DNA from: an uncultured Pseudomonadota bacterium
GTDB lineage: Bacteria; Pseudomonadota; Alphaproteobacteria; UBA9219
Direction: 5' to 3'
NCBI GenBank assembly: GCA_903920205.1
Contig: CAIXLI010000081.1
Coordinates: 1 to 46,699 of the forward strand
DNA length: 46,699 nt
Shown: positions 1-8,335 of the stretch, piece after piece
How positions within the stretch are numbered: position 1 is the stretch's first letter
How the letters are laid out: each line of letters begins with the position of its first letter
Notes under the pieces: generated by a model
What the model was told of the DNA's origin: nothing
Seen by the model: the letters and a program-made list of their open reading frames with translations, nothing else
Databases searched by the model: none
Program-made: the position numbers and the translations under genes

Positions 1-1
1 C

Positions 2-1099
2 CGGCGACGCAGCGCTGGCACTAGCGATCGCAGCGAAGCTGAAAAAGCGCTCGGCCAGTTCATCGTAGATCATGCCAATAAAGAAACTGCTGGGCCGATA
101 GAACCTCCGGAGAGACATCTCATTGCCACAGCCTTGCGCTGGTATTTACAAGAGCGGGCAGAAGAATTGGCAAGCGCTGCTTTTGCCGCACGCGCGTCCG
201 AAAGGTTGATCGTATTTTTTGGTGACCGTGCAACCGTTTCCAGCATTACGCCCCAGGTGCTAAAACGCTACGAACGTGAACGCGTTCGAACAGTCAGAAT
301 TTACAACACCAAAAAAGGCCAAAAAATTGTGGCCGATAAACGGCCCGTTACCACAGCCATGATCAGGCGCGAGTTTGTCGTTTTATCGGCGGCACTCAAT
401 CACGCCATTAAAAACGGGCGCCTGACGACAGCCCCCAAGATTATCATGCCTCCGGCACCCGCTCACCGCACACGCTATCTGGAGCGCGATGAAATCGAGC
501 TGTTGCTTGAAAGCTGCATAGAACCTCATATCAGATTGTTTGTAACACTGGCCATCAACACCGGCGCACGCAAAGGTGCGCTGCTAGGGCTGACGTGGCA
601 ACAGGTCGATTTTGCGAACCGGATCATTTATCTGAACCCCGAAGGCCGCGCCCAGACCAACAAACGCCGCGCCATCGTGCCGATGAATGATTTGCTTTAT
701 GACGTTCTCCTGAAAACCAAAGCTCAGCGCAAAGCCGAGGCTGACAAAATTGCAGAAGAAACAGGTCAGCCGGTCGCGCCATGCGATCATATTGTCGCAT
801 TTCGCAACGCGCCTGTGGCGAATATCAGGACGGGGTTCCGGTTGGCTTGCGAACGCGCCGGAATAAAGGGCGTCACGCCGCACACGTTGCGCCACACGGC
901 GGGAACTCTCATGGCTTTGGCAGGTATCGACCTTTTCCTGATAGCCAAGGTTCTAGGGCATTCTGTGCAGAAGACGACAGAGATGTACGCACACTTCCAG
1001 CCGAGCTATCTGCGCGGGGCGGTGGACGTTTTGGCAAAGGCAACTGTTGTGGGGCGCGTGCCGAAAATCGAAGCCAGCCAGCCTGCCTTCCTTCACTAA
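2..1099 (+). CDS. Tyrosine recombinase / phage-type integrase (5' end outside window)
   Basis: This is a site-specific tyrosine recombinase that would integrate or excise a mobile element through a covalent Tyr-DNA intermediate. The frame is open from base 2 with no stop upstream, so the N-terminus lies outside the window; a TTG at 134 is only an internal codon. Numbering from that TTG, the catalytic set is complete: Arg146 (in GARKG), Lys177, His250 and Arg253 (HTLRH), His276 (LGHS) and nucleophile Tyr285 (MYAHF). An N-terminal core-binding SAM-like domain precedes the catalytic domain. The gene reads toward tRNA-Gly(GCC), whose 3' end is about 200 bases downstream, the usual geometry of an integrase beside its tRNA attachment site. 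The enzyme appears intact as far as it is visible. Family assignment is sure; the element type (prophage or island) cannot be told. Confidence 0.93.
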   Translation, partial: RRRSAGTSDRSEAEKALGQFIVDHANKETAGPIEPPERHLIATALRWYLQERAEELASAAFAARASERLIVFFGDRATVSSITPQVLKRYERERVRTVRIYNTKKGQKIVADKRPVTTAMIRREFVVLSAALNHAIKNGRLTTAPKIIMPPAPAHRTRYLERDEIELLLESCIEPHIRLFVTLAINTGARKGALLGLTWQQVDFANRIIYLNPEGRAQTNKRRAIVPMNDLLYDVLLKTKAQRKAEADKIAEETGQPVAPCDHIVAFRNAPVANIRTGFRLACERAGIKGVTPHTLRHTAGTLMALAGIDLFLIAKVLGHSVQKTTEMYAHFQPSYLRGAVDVLAKATVVGRVPKIEASQPAFLH

Positions 1100-1118
1100 A
1101 CAAGCTCAACGAAAAAGC

Positions 1119-1160
1119 AAAAGCCGCGCGCACTTTGAAGGTGCGCGCGGCTTTTATTTT
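1119..1160 (+). terminator. Strong rho-independent terminator after the integrase
   Basis: A 15-bp perfect inverted repeat (arms 1119-1133 and 1141-1155, GC-rich core GCCGCGCGCAC) with a 7-base loop is followed by a T-rich tract to 1160. It lies 20 bases after the integrase stop. The A-run on the left arm would let it work on the other strand too, insulating tRNA-Gly from the element. Confidence 0.9.
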
Positions 1161-1263
1161 AAACTCTCACGTCAATTGACGGAGAAAAACTGCACGAAAA
1201 GGCACGAACTAAAAAATCTGCTCTCATACTTGCTCTCATAGTAGCGAACGTGCTCTACCGTGA

Positions 1264-1292
1264 GAAAACCCAACCCTTTGAAATTCAAAGGG
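1264..1292 (-). terminator. Possible terminator of tRNA-Gly
   Basis: A 9-bp inverted repeat (1274-1282 with 1284-1292, single-base loop) lies just 3' of the tRNA on the minus strand, followed by a short T-run (A-run 1264-1267 on the plus strand). The one-base loop means the real hairpin would open a few pairs. It is plausible as a weak terminator. Confidence 0.4.
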
Positions 1293-1297
1293 GATAT

Positions 1298-1372
<75 letters not shown>

Positions 1373-1414
1373 ATCCACAACGAAGATTGAAACAATCCCC
1401 GTAAACAGGCGGGG

Positions 1415-1442
1415 ATAATACAAAGATGCCGCGTGAATGCAA
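1415..1442 (-). promoter_or_regulatory. Promoter of tRNA-Gly
   Basis: On the minus strand there is a TTGCAT (-35, 1437-1442) and a TATTAT (-10, 1415-1420) separated by 16 bases, about 43 bases before the 5' end of the tRNA. The same -35 and spacing occur before rimP in this window. Confidence 0.6.
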
Positions 1443-1563
1443 GGGCTAAATCGGTCTTTATTCAAACGGTTGACGGAAGATTGCGTGAAATGGGGCGTAA
1501 AATGGTCGGGGGGCTTGCAAAGGTTGGGGTTCTTTACGTTTCAAAGGCTTGCGTTTATGCTTG

Positions 1564-2472
1564 ATGCAGCGTCCTTTCAAGCTGCGGAGACTGCCTGTGA
1601 AGCTTGCCCCTATCAGCCTTGCCCTCTCTTTGTTGGCTCTTGGCTCTGTTTGGTTCTTTCACGCACAAGATCATCGGGTATCTCCTTTACAAAAGGAGAC
1701 CGCGTTTGAGCGTGTCATGCGCACACAAACGATCCGGTGCGCTTATGCAAGCTGGCCTCCGTATTTTAAGATTGATCCCAACACAAAGCAAAAGAGCGGC
1801 ATTTTCTATGACCTGACGGAAGCCATAGGTAAATCGGCTAATCTTAAAATCGAGTGGGGGGAAGAGGTCAGCTATTCTTTGGTAAGCCAGAATCTGAGCA
1901 GCGGTAAACAGGACGTTTTTTGCGGGTTGATGTGGACGAGTCCTCATCGGGGAAAACGCATCGAATTCACGGCACCCATCGCCTATATGCCGCTTTACGC
2001 CTATGTCCGCGAGGGGGACGCGCGGTTCGATCATAATTTGGCGGCTATCAACGACAATCGCATTACTATTGCCTCGCAGGACGGAAGCTCCATGCAGGGC
2101 ATAGCCAGCGCTACGTTTCCCCTCGCCAAGCAGTTTACGATTCCCGAGTTATCCGATGCCGTGCAGGTCATCGCCAATGTTGCTGCGGGGAAGGCCGATG
2201 TCGTCTTTGTCAATCCCGACACGATGAGGGATTACAATCGGAACAATCCGGGCAAGAGCTTGCGTCTAGTGCCGAGCGCGACCCCACTCAGGCTTTTTGG
2301 CGAGTCTTTGGGGGTGGCTAAGGGCGAGTGGGAGTTGCGCGATTTTTTGAACGTTGTTCTGGCCGAATTGCAGGGCGATGGGACGATTGATCGCATTCTG
2401 ACGCAATACGAAACAGAGCCTGGTTCGTTCAAGCGCGTGGCGCACCCTTATGTCGATACGGACAAACAATGA
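1564..2472 (+). CDS. Family 3 extracellular solute-binding protein (amino-acid-type), membrane-anchored or secreted
   Basis: This resembles the periplasmic binding component of polar amino-acid ABC transporters (SBP_bac_3 fold). From ATG 1564 (302 aa) a basic N-terminus (RPFKLRRLPVK) is followed by a hydrophobic segment at about residues 14-30, an uncleaved anchor or signal peptide. The typical two-lobe domain then begins with TIRCAYASWPPYF and includes GIFYDLTEAIG, the SPHRGKRIEFTAP region and a C-terminal LAELQGDGTIDRIL. A TTG at 1549 in the same frame is an alternative start, and neither has a clear ribosome site. No permease or ATPase gene is adjacent, so transport cannot be inferred; such stand-alone proteins may also serve in sensing. 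It precedes fliQ by 82 bases on the same strand. Confidence 0.8.
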   Translation: MQRPFKLRRLPVKLAPISLALSLLALGSVWFFHAQDHRVSPLQKETAFERVMRTQTIRCAYASWPPYFKIDPNTKQKSGIFYDLTEAIGKSANLKIEWGEEVSYSLVSQNLSSGKQDVFCGLMWTSPHRGKRIEFTAPIAYMPLYAYVREGDARFDHNLAAINDNRITIASQDGSSMQGIASATFPLAKQFTIPELSDAVQVIANVAAGKADVVFVNPDTMRDYNRNNPGKSLRLVPSATPLRLFGESLGVAKGEWELRDFLNVVLAELQGDGTIDRILTQYETEPGSFKRVAHPYVDTDKQ

Positions 2473-2554
2473 GGGGCGTGCCTACTTCCGGCTTGACCCT
2501 TGGGCGCGAATAAGGAATGTTGAGTCTGTTAACCCTCTTTCCCTTCTTGTTGTC

Positions 2555-2830
2555 ATGAACGAAGCCGAAGCCATTGAAGTCTGCCGCGAGGCTATTCTCG
2601 TCATGCTGAAGCTTGTGAGCCCTATCATGCTGGCGGGGCTGGTGGTCGGCGTGATTGTGTCGATGATCCAGACCGTGACGCAGATTCAAGAGCAGGCTTT
2701 GACTTTTATTCCTAAAATGGTCGTCGTTTTCGGCATTACGATTTGGCTTTTGCCTTTCATGCTGGGGACTTTGAGCGGCTTTACCCATACGCTGACCGAT
2801 CGCATTGTGCAGATCGGTCAGAGCGACTGA
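2555..2830 (+). CDS. fliQ: Flagellar export apparatus protein FliQ
   Basis: FliQ is a small inner-membrane subunit of the flagellar type III export gate, which it forms with FliP and FliR. The product has 91 aa, the normal family length, with two membrane segments (about residues 15-37 and 50-75) and the characteristic QTVTQIQEQALTFIPK loop between them. The start at ATG 2555 fits the family N-terminus (MNEAEAIEV); a longer frame from ATG 2450 would overlap the previous gene and adds unrelated residues. fliR begins 2 bases after the stop, followed by flhB, so these three export genes form an operon. fliP is not in the window. The neighbours point to flagellar rather than virulence type III secretion. 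Confidence 0.93.
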   Translation: MNEAEAIEVCREAILVMLKLVSPIMLAGLVVGVIVSMIQTVTQIQEQALTFIPKMVVVFGITIWLLPFMLGTLSGFTHTLTDRIVQIGQSD

Positions 2831-2832
2831 CG

Positions 2833-3606
2833 ATGCACAGCTATCACCTTGACGCTTTTCTGTCCGGGCATGTTTTCGCCTTTATGATGTTGCTCTCGCG
2901 CGTTGGCGCGGTGATGATGTTGTTTCCGGGCATCGGCGAGCACTATGTGCCGCCCCGCACGCGCATGATCTTTGCGTGTCTGATTTGTTTTCTTTTGCTT
3001 GAGGCGATGCTGCCCCGTTTGCCGTCTTTGCCTGCGGCTCCGGCGGAATTGGCGCGGCTGATCGGGTATGAAATACTTGTAGGCGTTTTTTTTGGCACTT
3101 TGGTACGGCTGGCCATGGGGACGCTGGAAGCGACGGGCATGATTATTGGTATTCAAACCGGTTTATCGAACGCGACTATGATGAATCCGGCCTTGGCGAC
3201 GCAAAGCCCTTTATCTAGTGCGTTTCTCAGCACGGCGGGATTGGTGATGATTTTCATCACTGGCATGGACCATTTTCTGATCCGCGCAACGATTGCTCTT
3301 TACGACGCTTTTCCACCCGGGGGCGCGTTTATGCCGGGCGACATGGCGCAGACCGTCATCCATATCACCAATCAAAGCTTTGCTGTCGGCATTGAGCTTG
3401 CCGCGCCGTTTTTGATTATGGGATTGTTGCTTTATACAGCGTTAGGCATTTTGCAGCGGTTACTGCCTTCGGTGCAATTGTTCCTGATTATGATGCCCGT
3501 AGAAATCTGGGGCGGGCTGACGATGCTTTCCCTTACCGTCGCCAGCATTTTGACTCTCTGGTTGCGCTATTTCGATCAATCCGTCGGTTCTTTCTTCCAA
3601 AGGTAG
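2833..3606 (+). CDS. fliR: Flagellar export apparatus protein FliR
   Basis: FliR is a polytopic inner-membrane protein of the flagellar export gate. The product has 257 aa, the usual length, with about six hydrophobic segments. Recognisable features are RVGAVMMLFPGIGEHYVPPRTR near residue 20, the amphipathic GLSNATMMNPALATQSP region near 110, and QLFLIMMPVEIWGGL near 220. ATG 2833 was chosen because it lies 2 bases after the fliQ stop and gives the family N-terminus; an in-frame upstream extension into fliQ is not expected to be used. It is followed 4 bases later by flhB, matching the common fliQ-fliR-flhB order. Confidence 0.95.
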   Translation: MHSYHLDAFLSGHVFAFMMLLSRVGAVMMLFPGIGEHYVPPRTRMIFACLICFLLLEAMLPRLPSLPAAPAELARLIGYEILVGVFFGTLVRLAMGTLEATGMIIGIQTGLSNATMMNPALATQSPLSSAFLSTAGLVMIFITGMDHFLIRATIALYDAFPPGGAFMPGDMAQTVIHITNQSFAVGIELAAPFLIMGLLLYTALGILQRLLPSVQLFLIMMPVEIWGGLTMLSLTVASILTLWLRYFDQSVGSFFQR

Positions 3607-3610
3607 AAAA

Positions 3611-4678
3611 ATGGCCGATCAGGAACAGGAAGAGAAAACCGAGGCCCCCTCCGGCAAACGTTTAGAAGAAGCGCGTGAGCACGGACAAGTGCCTGTCAGC
3701 CGCGAAACCTCAATGTGGGTGGCATTATTAGGCATTCTGACGGTGATAAGTTTTGCGGTGCCGTCGATGTTGCGGCAGATGGCGGATTTCTTGCGTGGTT
3801 TTCTTGAATCGCCTCACGCCATTTCTCTTGATGAAGAAGGCCTGCAAGCCCTGTTTTTCCAGATATTCGGACGGACCGCGTTGATCGCAGGAGTCGCGTT
3901 TCTCATGTTGATGGCGGCGGTGATTGGGGGAGTCATGCTGCAAACGGGGTTCTTTTTCTCGCTTGATCTGATGGTTCCCGACTTCATGCGGTTGATGCCG
4001 TCTCGTGGTCTAAAAAAGCTTTTTTCGCTTAATTCTCTGGTCGAATTGGGAAAAAGCATGGGTAAGCTCGTCTTTTTAGGAGGTATGGCCTTTCTCGTTC
4101 TCGTGCCAGTGGCGAGGGAAGCGCCAGAATTCACGGGTTTTCCGATCGAGGCTATTTTGGCTTTCGTGCAGAAGAAGGCTTTGCATCTGATCGAGATGCT
4201 GCTTTTGGTCTTTACGGCGATTGCGGCGTTGGATCTTTTTTACACGCGCTTTCAGTACATTAAAAACCTGCGCATGACTAAAGTCGAGGTCAAGGACGAG
4301 ATGAAGCAGCAGGAAGGCGATCCGATGATTAAATCGCGCCTGCGCCAGATGCGTCTTGAAAAAGCCCGCAAGCGCATGATGTCCCAAGTGCCCAAGGCCG
4401 ATGTCGTGATCACGAACCCGACCCATTATGCGGTGGCGCTTCAGTATGATACTTCTAAAATGGCGGCGCCGATTGTCGTCGCCAAGGGCATCAATCTAAT
4501 CGCCGAGCGCATTCGCCAGATTGCCGAGGAAAACAGGATCCCGTTGGTCAGCAATCCCCCCCTCGCACGCGCGATTCATGATACGGTTGAGGTTGACCAA
4601 CAGATTCCAACCCAGCATTATCGGGCGGTGGCTGAAGTCATCTCGTATGTTTACAAGCTGCGGAAAAGAAAGTTTTGA
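3611..4678 (+). CDS. flhB: Flagellar export switch protein FlhB
   Basis: FlhB is the substrate-specificity switch of the flagellar type III export machine. The product has 355 aa. It has a polar N-terminus (EEKTEAPSGKRLEEAREHGQVPVSRE) typical of the family, four membrane segments between about residues 33 and 210, a charged linker (VKDEMKQQEGDP), and the autocleavage motif Asn269-Pro270-Thr271-His272 inside VVITNPTHYAVAL. The invariant KGINLIAERIRQIAEENRIP region follows. The start ATG 3611 has an AAGGTAG-like ribosome site overlapping the fliR stop. All catalytic-loop residues are present, so self-cleavage and switching should be normal. Confidence 0.97.
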   Translation: MADQEQEEKTEAPSGKRLEEAREHGQVPVSRETSMWVALLGILTVISFAVPSMLRQMADFLRGFLESPHAISLDEEGLQALFFQIFGRTALIAGVAFLMLMAAVIGGVMLQTGFFFSLDLMVPDFMRLMPSRGLKKLFSLNSLVELGKSMGKLVFLGGMAFLVLVPVAREAPEFTGFPIEAILAFVQKKALHLIEMLLLVFTAIAALDLFYTRFQYIKNLRMTKVEVKDEMKQQEGDPMIKSRLRQMRLEKARKRMMSQVPKADVVITNPTHYAVALQYDTSKMAAPIVVAKGINLIAERIRQIAEENRIPLVSNPPLARAIHDTVEVDQQIPTQHYRAVAEVISYVYKLRKRKF

Positions 4679-4683
4679 CGCGC

Positions 4684-5094
4684 ATGAAATATCTCAGATA
4701 CGGACTGCTTCTCATGCTTGTCGCCTGCGGCAACGCTCCGACGTATCAAAATACGAACTATGTCTTGCCTGCGACACCGGGCGGACGACTTTGTGCCGAT
4801 CAATGCGTTAAATCGCGCGATTTTTGCCGCCAGTCTTGCGATCTTGACAACCGCGCCTGTTATAACGACGTTCAGGCGGCGGCACAGCGCGATTATGACC
4901 GCTATACCCGCGAACGTTTCGCCAATCGGATGACGGTCGACATGTTACCGAGAGATTTCGAACATCCCCAGGACTGTCTTGCCGCGAAAAAAAGCTGTCT
5001 TGCCGATTGCGTCCGGCCCTATAACTCTTGCTACCGTTCTTGCGGCGGCACCGTGACTGTCACGACATCCTGTCAATTCCTTTGTTTCGAGTGA
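4684..5094 (+). CDS. Cysteine-rich lipoprotein with twin CX3C modules, function unknown
   Basis: I do not recognise this family. From ATG 4684 (136 aa) there is a lipoprotein signal peptide with lipobox LVAC, so Cys15 would be acylated. The mature part has 12 further cysteines in a regular pattern. Cys37, 41, 48, 52 and 59 give C-x3-C-x6-C-x3-C-x6-C, and Cys98, 105, 109, 116 and 120 give C-x6-C-x3-C-x6-C-x3-C. Cys130 and 134 form a third CX3C. The 4/7 spacing puts cysteines on one helix face, suggesting a periplasmic helical hairpin stapled by disulfides. It starts 5 bases after flhB and ends 5 bases before pyk, so it is probably co-transcribed with both, but a flagellar role is only a guess. 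Confidence 0.8.
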   Translation: MKYLRYGLLLMLVACGNAPTYQNTNYVLPATPGGRLCADQCVKSRDFCRQSCDLDNRACYNDVQAAAQRDYDRYTRERFANRMTVDMLPRDFEHPQDCLAAKKSCLADCVRPYNSCYRSCGGTVTVTTSCQFLCFE

Positions 5095-5099
5095 AAATA

Positions 5100-6539
5100 A
5101 TGACTCCTGTTTCTCAAGCTTTGCGCCGTTATCGCCAGACCAAGATTGTTGCCACGCTGGGCCCTGCTTCGTCGGAAAAAAAGACGATACGCGCGTTGTT
5201 CGATGCTGGGGCGGATGTTTTCCGGCTTAATTTCAGTCACGGCACGCATGAAGATCATCGTGCGCGCCTTGCTTTGATCCGTGAGATCGAACGCGAGACG
5301 GGGCGTCCGATTCCCGTTCTGGGCGATCTTCAGGGGCCAAAATTGCGCGTCGGCACTTTTGCCAAAGGCGCGATAGATATTCACAAAGGGCAGGCTTTCC
5401 GTTTTGACCTTGATCCGGCGGCGGGCGATGAAGGGCGCGTCAGTTTGCCTCATCCTGAAATTTTTGCGGCATTGCAGGAGGGCAGCGAGCTTCTTTGCGA
5501 CGATGGCAAGGTTCGTCTGCGCGTGGTCAAGTGCGGCAAAGATTTTGCCGAGACGACCGTTCTGGCGGGGCAGAAATTATCCGACCGCAAGGGAGTCAAC
5601 GTGCCCGATGTCGTATTGCCTTTGTCGCCCTTGACGGCAAAAGACCTCGCCGATCTTGCTGTGGCATTGGATGCGGGCGTCGATTGGGTTGCGCTGTCTT
5701 TTGTGCAACGCGCCGAAGATATTGCGGAAGCCCGCGCGTTGATCGGGAATCGTGCCGCCGTCCTAGCAAAGCTTGAAAAACCGGCGGCGGTCAAAAATTT
5801 GCTGTCGATTCTGGAGTTGGCGGACGGCATTATGGTGGCGCGGGGCGATTTAGGCGTTGAGATGCCGCCTGAGGATGTTCCGCGCATTCAGAAATACATC
5901 GTGCGCGAAGCGCGGAGTGCGGGAAAACCCGTGATCGTTGCAACGCAGATGTTGGAATCGATGATCTCCGCTCCCACGCCGACTCGCGCCGAGGCTTCGG
6001 ATGTGGCGACCGCCGTGTATGACGGCGCGGATGCGATTATGCTTTCGGCGGAAAGCGCCAGTGGGCAGTATCCTGTTGAAGCGGTGGAGATGATGAGCCG
6101 CATCGCAAGCCACACGCAAAATGACCTTGGTTATCATACAGGTCTTGTGGCCCAGCATCAGCCTTTGTTGAATACAGCTGCCGATGCCATTACGGCAGCA
6201 GCCAAGCAGGTGGCAGAAACAATTGGGGCCGTCGCCATTGCGACTTATACGACGACGGGTTCCACGACTTTACGCGCGGCGCGGGAACGTCCCGAGATAC
6301 CCATTCTGTGCCTGACGTCAAAAATCGAAACGGCGCGGCGGTTGACTTTGTCGTTCGGTGTTCATGCCGTCCATACGTCCGATATCCATGACTTTAGCGA
6401 AATGGTCGATAAGGCGACTTTGATCGCCTCGCGTGACGGCGTTGCGAGGCAGGGCGAATCCATCGTTGTGACTGCTGGCGTGCCTTTTGGCAGGGCGGGA
6501 AGCACGAATGCGCTGCGCATCGCCGTGGTCGCGGAATAA
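5100..6539 (+). CDS. pyk: Pyruvate kinase
   Basis: Pyruvate kinase converts phosphoenolpyruvate and ADP to pyruvate and ATP in the last step of glycolysis. The product has 479 aa from ATG 5100, the normal bacterial length. Visible landmarks are RQTKIVATLGPAS at the N-terminus, RLNFSHG, GDLQGPKLRVG, the active-site LAKLEKP, the MVARGDLGVE loop, PVIVATQMLESM, and SDVATAVYDGADAIMLSAESA. A regulatory C-terminal domain with TTTGSTTLRAARERP follows. The start was chosen because upstream in-frame codons run into the preceding lipoprotein gene. It follows that gene by 5 bases and precedes the TPR gene by 17 bases. Confidence 0.97.
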   Translation: MTPVSQALRRYRQTKIVATLGPASSEKKTIRALFDAGADVFRLNFSHGTHEDHRARLALIREIERETGRPIPVLGDLQGPKLRVGTFAKGAIDIHKGQAFRFDLDPAAGDEGRVSLPHPEIFAALQEGSELLCDDGKVRLRVVKCGKDFAETTVLAGQKLSDRKGVNVPDVVLPLSPLTAKDLADLAVALDAGVDWVALSFVQRAEDIAEARALIGNRAAVLAKLEKPAAVKNLLSILELADGIMVARGDLGVEMPPEDVPRIQKYIVREARSAGKPVIVATQMLESMISAPTPTRAEASDVATAVYDGADAIMLSAESASGQYPVEAVEMMSRIASHTQNDLGYHTGLVAQHQPLLNTAADAITAAAKQVAETIGAVAIATYTTTGSTTLRAARERPEIPILCLTSKIETARRLTLSFGVHAVHTSDIHDFSEMVDKATLIASRDGVARQGESIVVTAGVPFGRAGSTNALRIAVVAE

Positions 6540-6556
6540 CGGGAAAGGCGGCGGCG

Positions 6557-8335
6557 ATGACGACGCTTTCCGAAGCCATCGCTGCGCATCAGGCCGGAAA
6601 CATGCCGGAGGCTGAGCGTCTTTATCGCTCTTTTCTGGAGGCGGAGCCGCAAAACGCCGATGCCTGTGCGCTGTTGGGCGTTGTGGTTGGGGCGCGTGGA
6701 GAATTTTCGCAGGCGATCGCGTGGGTTGATAAGGCCGTCGCGCTCGATCCCGCCTCGGGGCTTTTACATTTTCATCAGGGCACCGTTCTTATGGCGGCGC
6801 AAAAACTGCCCGAAGCGATTGCGGCCTTTACCCGCGCCGCTGACTTGCAACCCACCGCGCCGCAGATCCGGTTCAATTTCGCTAATGCGCTGCGCGCGTC
6901 AGGAGACTGGGGCGGTGCGATTGCGCAGTATCGTGAAGCCTTGCGGCTTGACACAAAATTTCTGGATGCGTTCAACAATCTTGCTTTGTCGCTGACTCAT
7001 GAGAAGCAGTATGAAGAAGCCTTCCAACTGGCGGCGCATGCGGTGGCTATTCAGGACAATTTCGGCGACGGCTGGCTGACTTTGTGTAACGTCGCCGAGA
7101 AGATGAAGAATTATGATACGGCGTTTTTTGCGGGAAAACGCGCCATCGCCTTAATACCCGAAAGCCATTATGCTTGGTTTGGTTATGGCGTGGCGTTGAA
7201 TCGCCTGAACCGCGATGTTGAGGCGGTTGAAGCCTATACGCATGCGCTGGCGCTGAATCCCTCTCGTGCGGATATATGGGATAATCTGGCGCAGACTTAT
7301 CAGTCGCTTAATGATCTTGAAAAAGCCGAAGAGGCGTTTTGCAAAACGGTCGAAGTTGCGGGGCAAACCCTTATTGACGAAGAGAAGCGCGAAGTCGATG
7401 AAAGCGAATACGGCAATCGTCATTGGCACCTGGCCTTAATTAATTTGCTTCGGGGAAACTACAAACAAGGCTTCGCCCGCTACCGCGCACGCATCCATGC
7501 GATCCCGGAGTTAAAACGCCGTTCGATGTCCTTTCCTCTGTGGAAAGGCGAGGATCTGCGGGGAAAAAGCATTCTTGTTTGCGATGAGCAGGGATATGGC
7601 GATACGCTGATGTTGGCGCGGTTTTTTCCTCTTTTACGTGCGCAGGGTGCGCGGGTCGTCGTCTCGGCGCATAAAGTTCTTGCGCCTTTGCTGCGCGAAG
7701 GAAACTGCGCAGACCTAGTGATCGCGCATGATGACGATATTCCTTTGTGCGATTATTTCTGTTCGTCGTTCGATCTGCCGCACCGTTGCGGCGCGACGCT
7801 GGAAACCTTACCGCGCGAGGTTCCTTATCTGCCGGTTTTGCCTCCCGACGAAGAGACGTTGTTACCGGAAAAAGGCATTAAAATCGGCGTCGTTTGGGGG
7901 GGGAGCCCCTTGCATCTAAGCGACAAGAAACGCTCGGTACCTTTGGCCCTTTTTGCCGATCTTTTTTCCGTGCCGGAGGTGACGTTTTATTGCTTCAACC
8001 GCGATTTGAAAGCAGGCGATGCCGAGATATTGCCTCGGTATCCGATTGAAAATCTAATCCCGCGCCTGACTGATTTCGCGGCTTCGGCGCGGTTGATCGG
8101 GCAAATGGATTTGGTCATTACTTGCGACACCGCCACGGCGCATCTAGCGGGGGCTTTAGGCAAAAAAACATGGATTCTTCTGCCCTTCGCGCCTGATTGG
8201 CGTTGGATGATCGGGCGCGACGACAGCCCGTGGTACCCCACCGTCCGCCTCTTCCGCCAGCCACGCCCCGACGATTGGCAAAGCGTGATCGAGGAAGTTA
8301 AAACGGCGCTGGTTAAGAATTTTTTCCCAACCTGA
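6557..8335 (+). CDS. TPR protein with C-terminal glycosyltransferase-like domain
   Basis: This 592-aa protein has tetratricopeptide repeats over roughly residues 1-280 (for example HQAGNMPEAERLYRSFLEAEPQNADA and ALALNPSRADIWDNLAQTYQSLNDLEKAEEAF). A C-terminal domain of the type related to family 9 glycosyltransferases follows. The latter shows IGVVWGGSPLHLSDKKRSVPL near residue 445, DLVITCDTATAHLAGALGKKTWILLP, and the closing DWRWMIGRDDSPWYPTVRLFRQ typical of TPR-GT proteins. Such proteins often modify surface glycans or flagellin, but substrate and activity cannot be read here. A ribosome site GGAAAGG precedes ATG 6557. The last 23 bases overlap the 3' end of surA on the other strand. Confidence 0.82.
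   Translation: MTTLSEAIAAHQAGNMPEAERLYRSFLEAEPQNADACALLGVVVGARGEFSQAIAWVDKAVALDPASGLLHFHQGTVLMAAQKLPEAIAAFTRAADLQPTAPQIRFNFANALRASGDWGGAIAQYREALRLDTKFLDAFNNLALSLTHEKQYEEAFQLAAHAVAIQDNFGDGWLTLCNVAEKMKNYDTAFFAGKRAIALIPESHYAWFGYGVALNRLNRDVEAVEAYTHALALNPSRADIWDNLAQTYQSLNDLEKAEEAFCKTVEVAGQTLIDEEKREVDESEYGNRHWHLALINLLRGNYKQGFARYRARIHAIPELKRRSMSFPLWKGEDLRGKSILVCDEQGYGDTLMLARFFPLLRAQGARVVVSAHKVLAPLLREGNCADLVIAHDDDIPLCDYFCSSFDLPHRCGATLETLPREVPYLPVLPPDEETLLPEKGIKIGVVWGGSPLHLSDKKRSVPLALFADLFSVPEVTFYCFNRDLKAGDAEILPRYPIENLIPRLTDFAASARLIGQMDLVITCDTATAHLAGALGKKTWILLPFAPDWRWMIGRDDSPWYPTVRLFRQPRPDDWQSVIEEVKTALVKNFFPT

Noticed and set aside
2555-4678. fliQ-fliR-flhB as parts of a virulence type III secretion system
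   Set aside because: Sequences and lengths fit flagellar members, and no secretin, ATPase or needle gene is near. The icm genes are far away and of another system.
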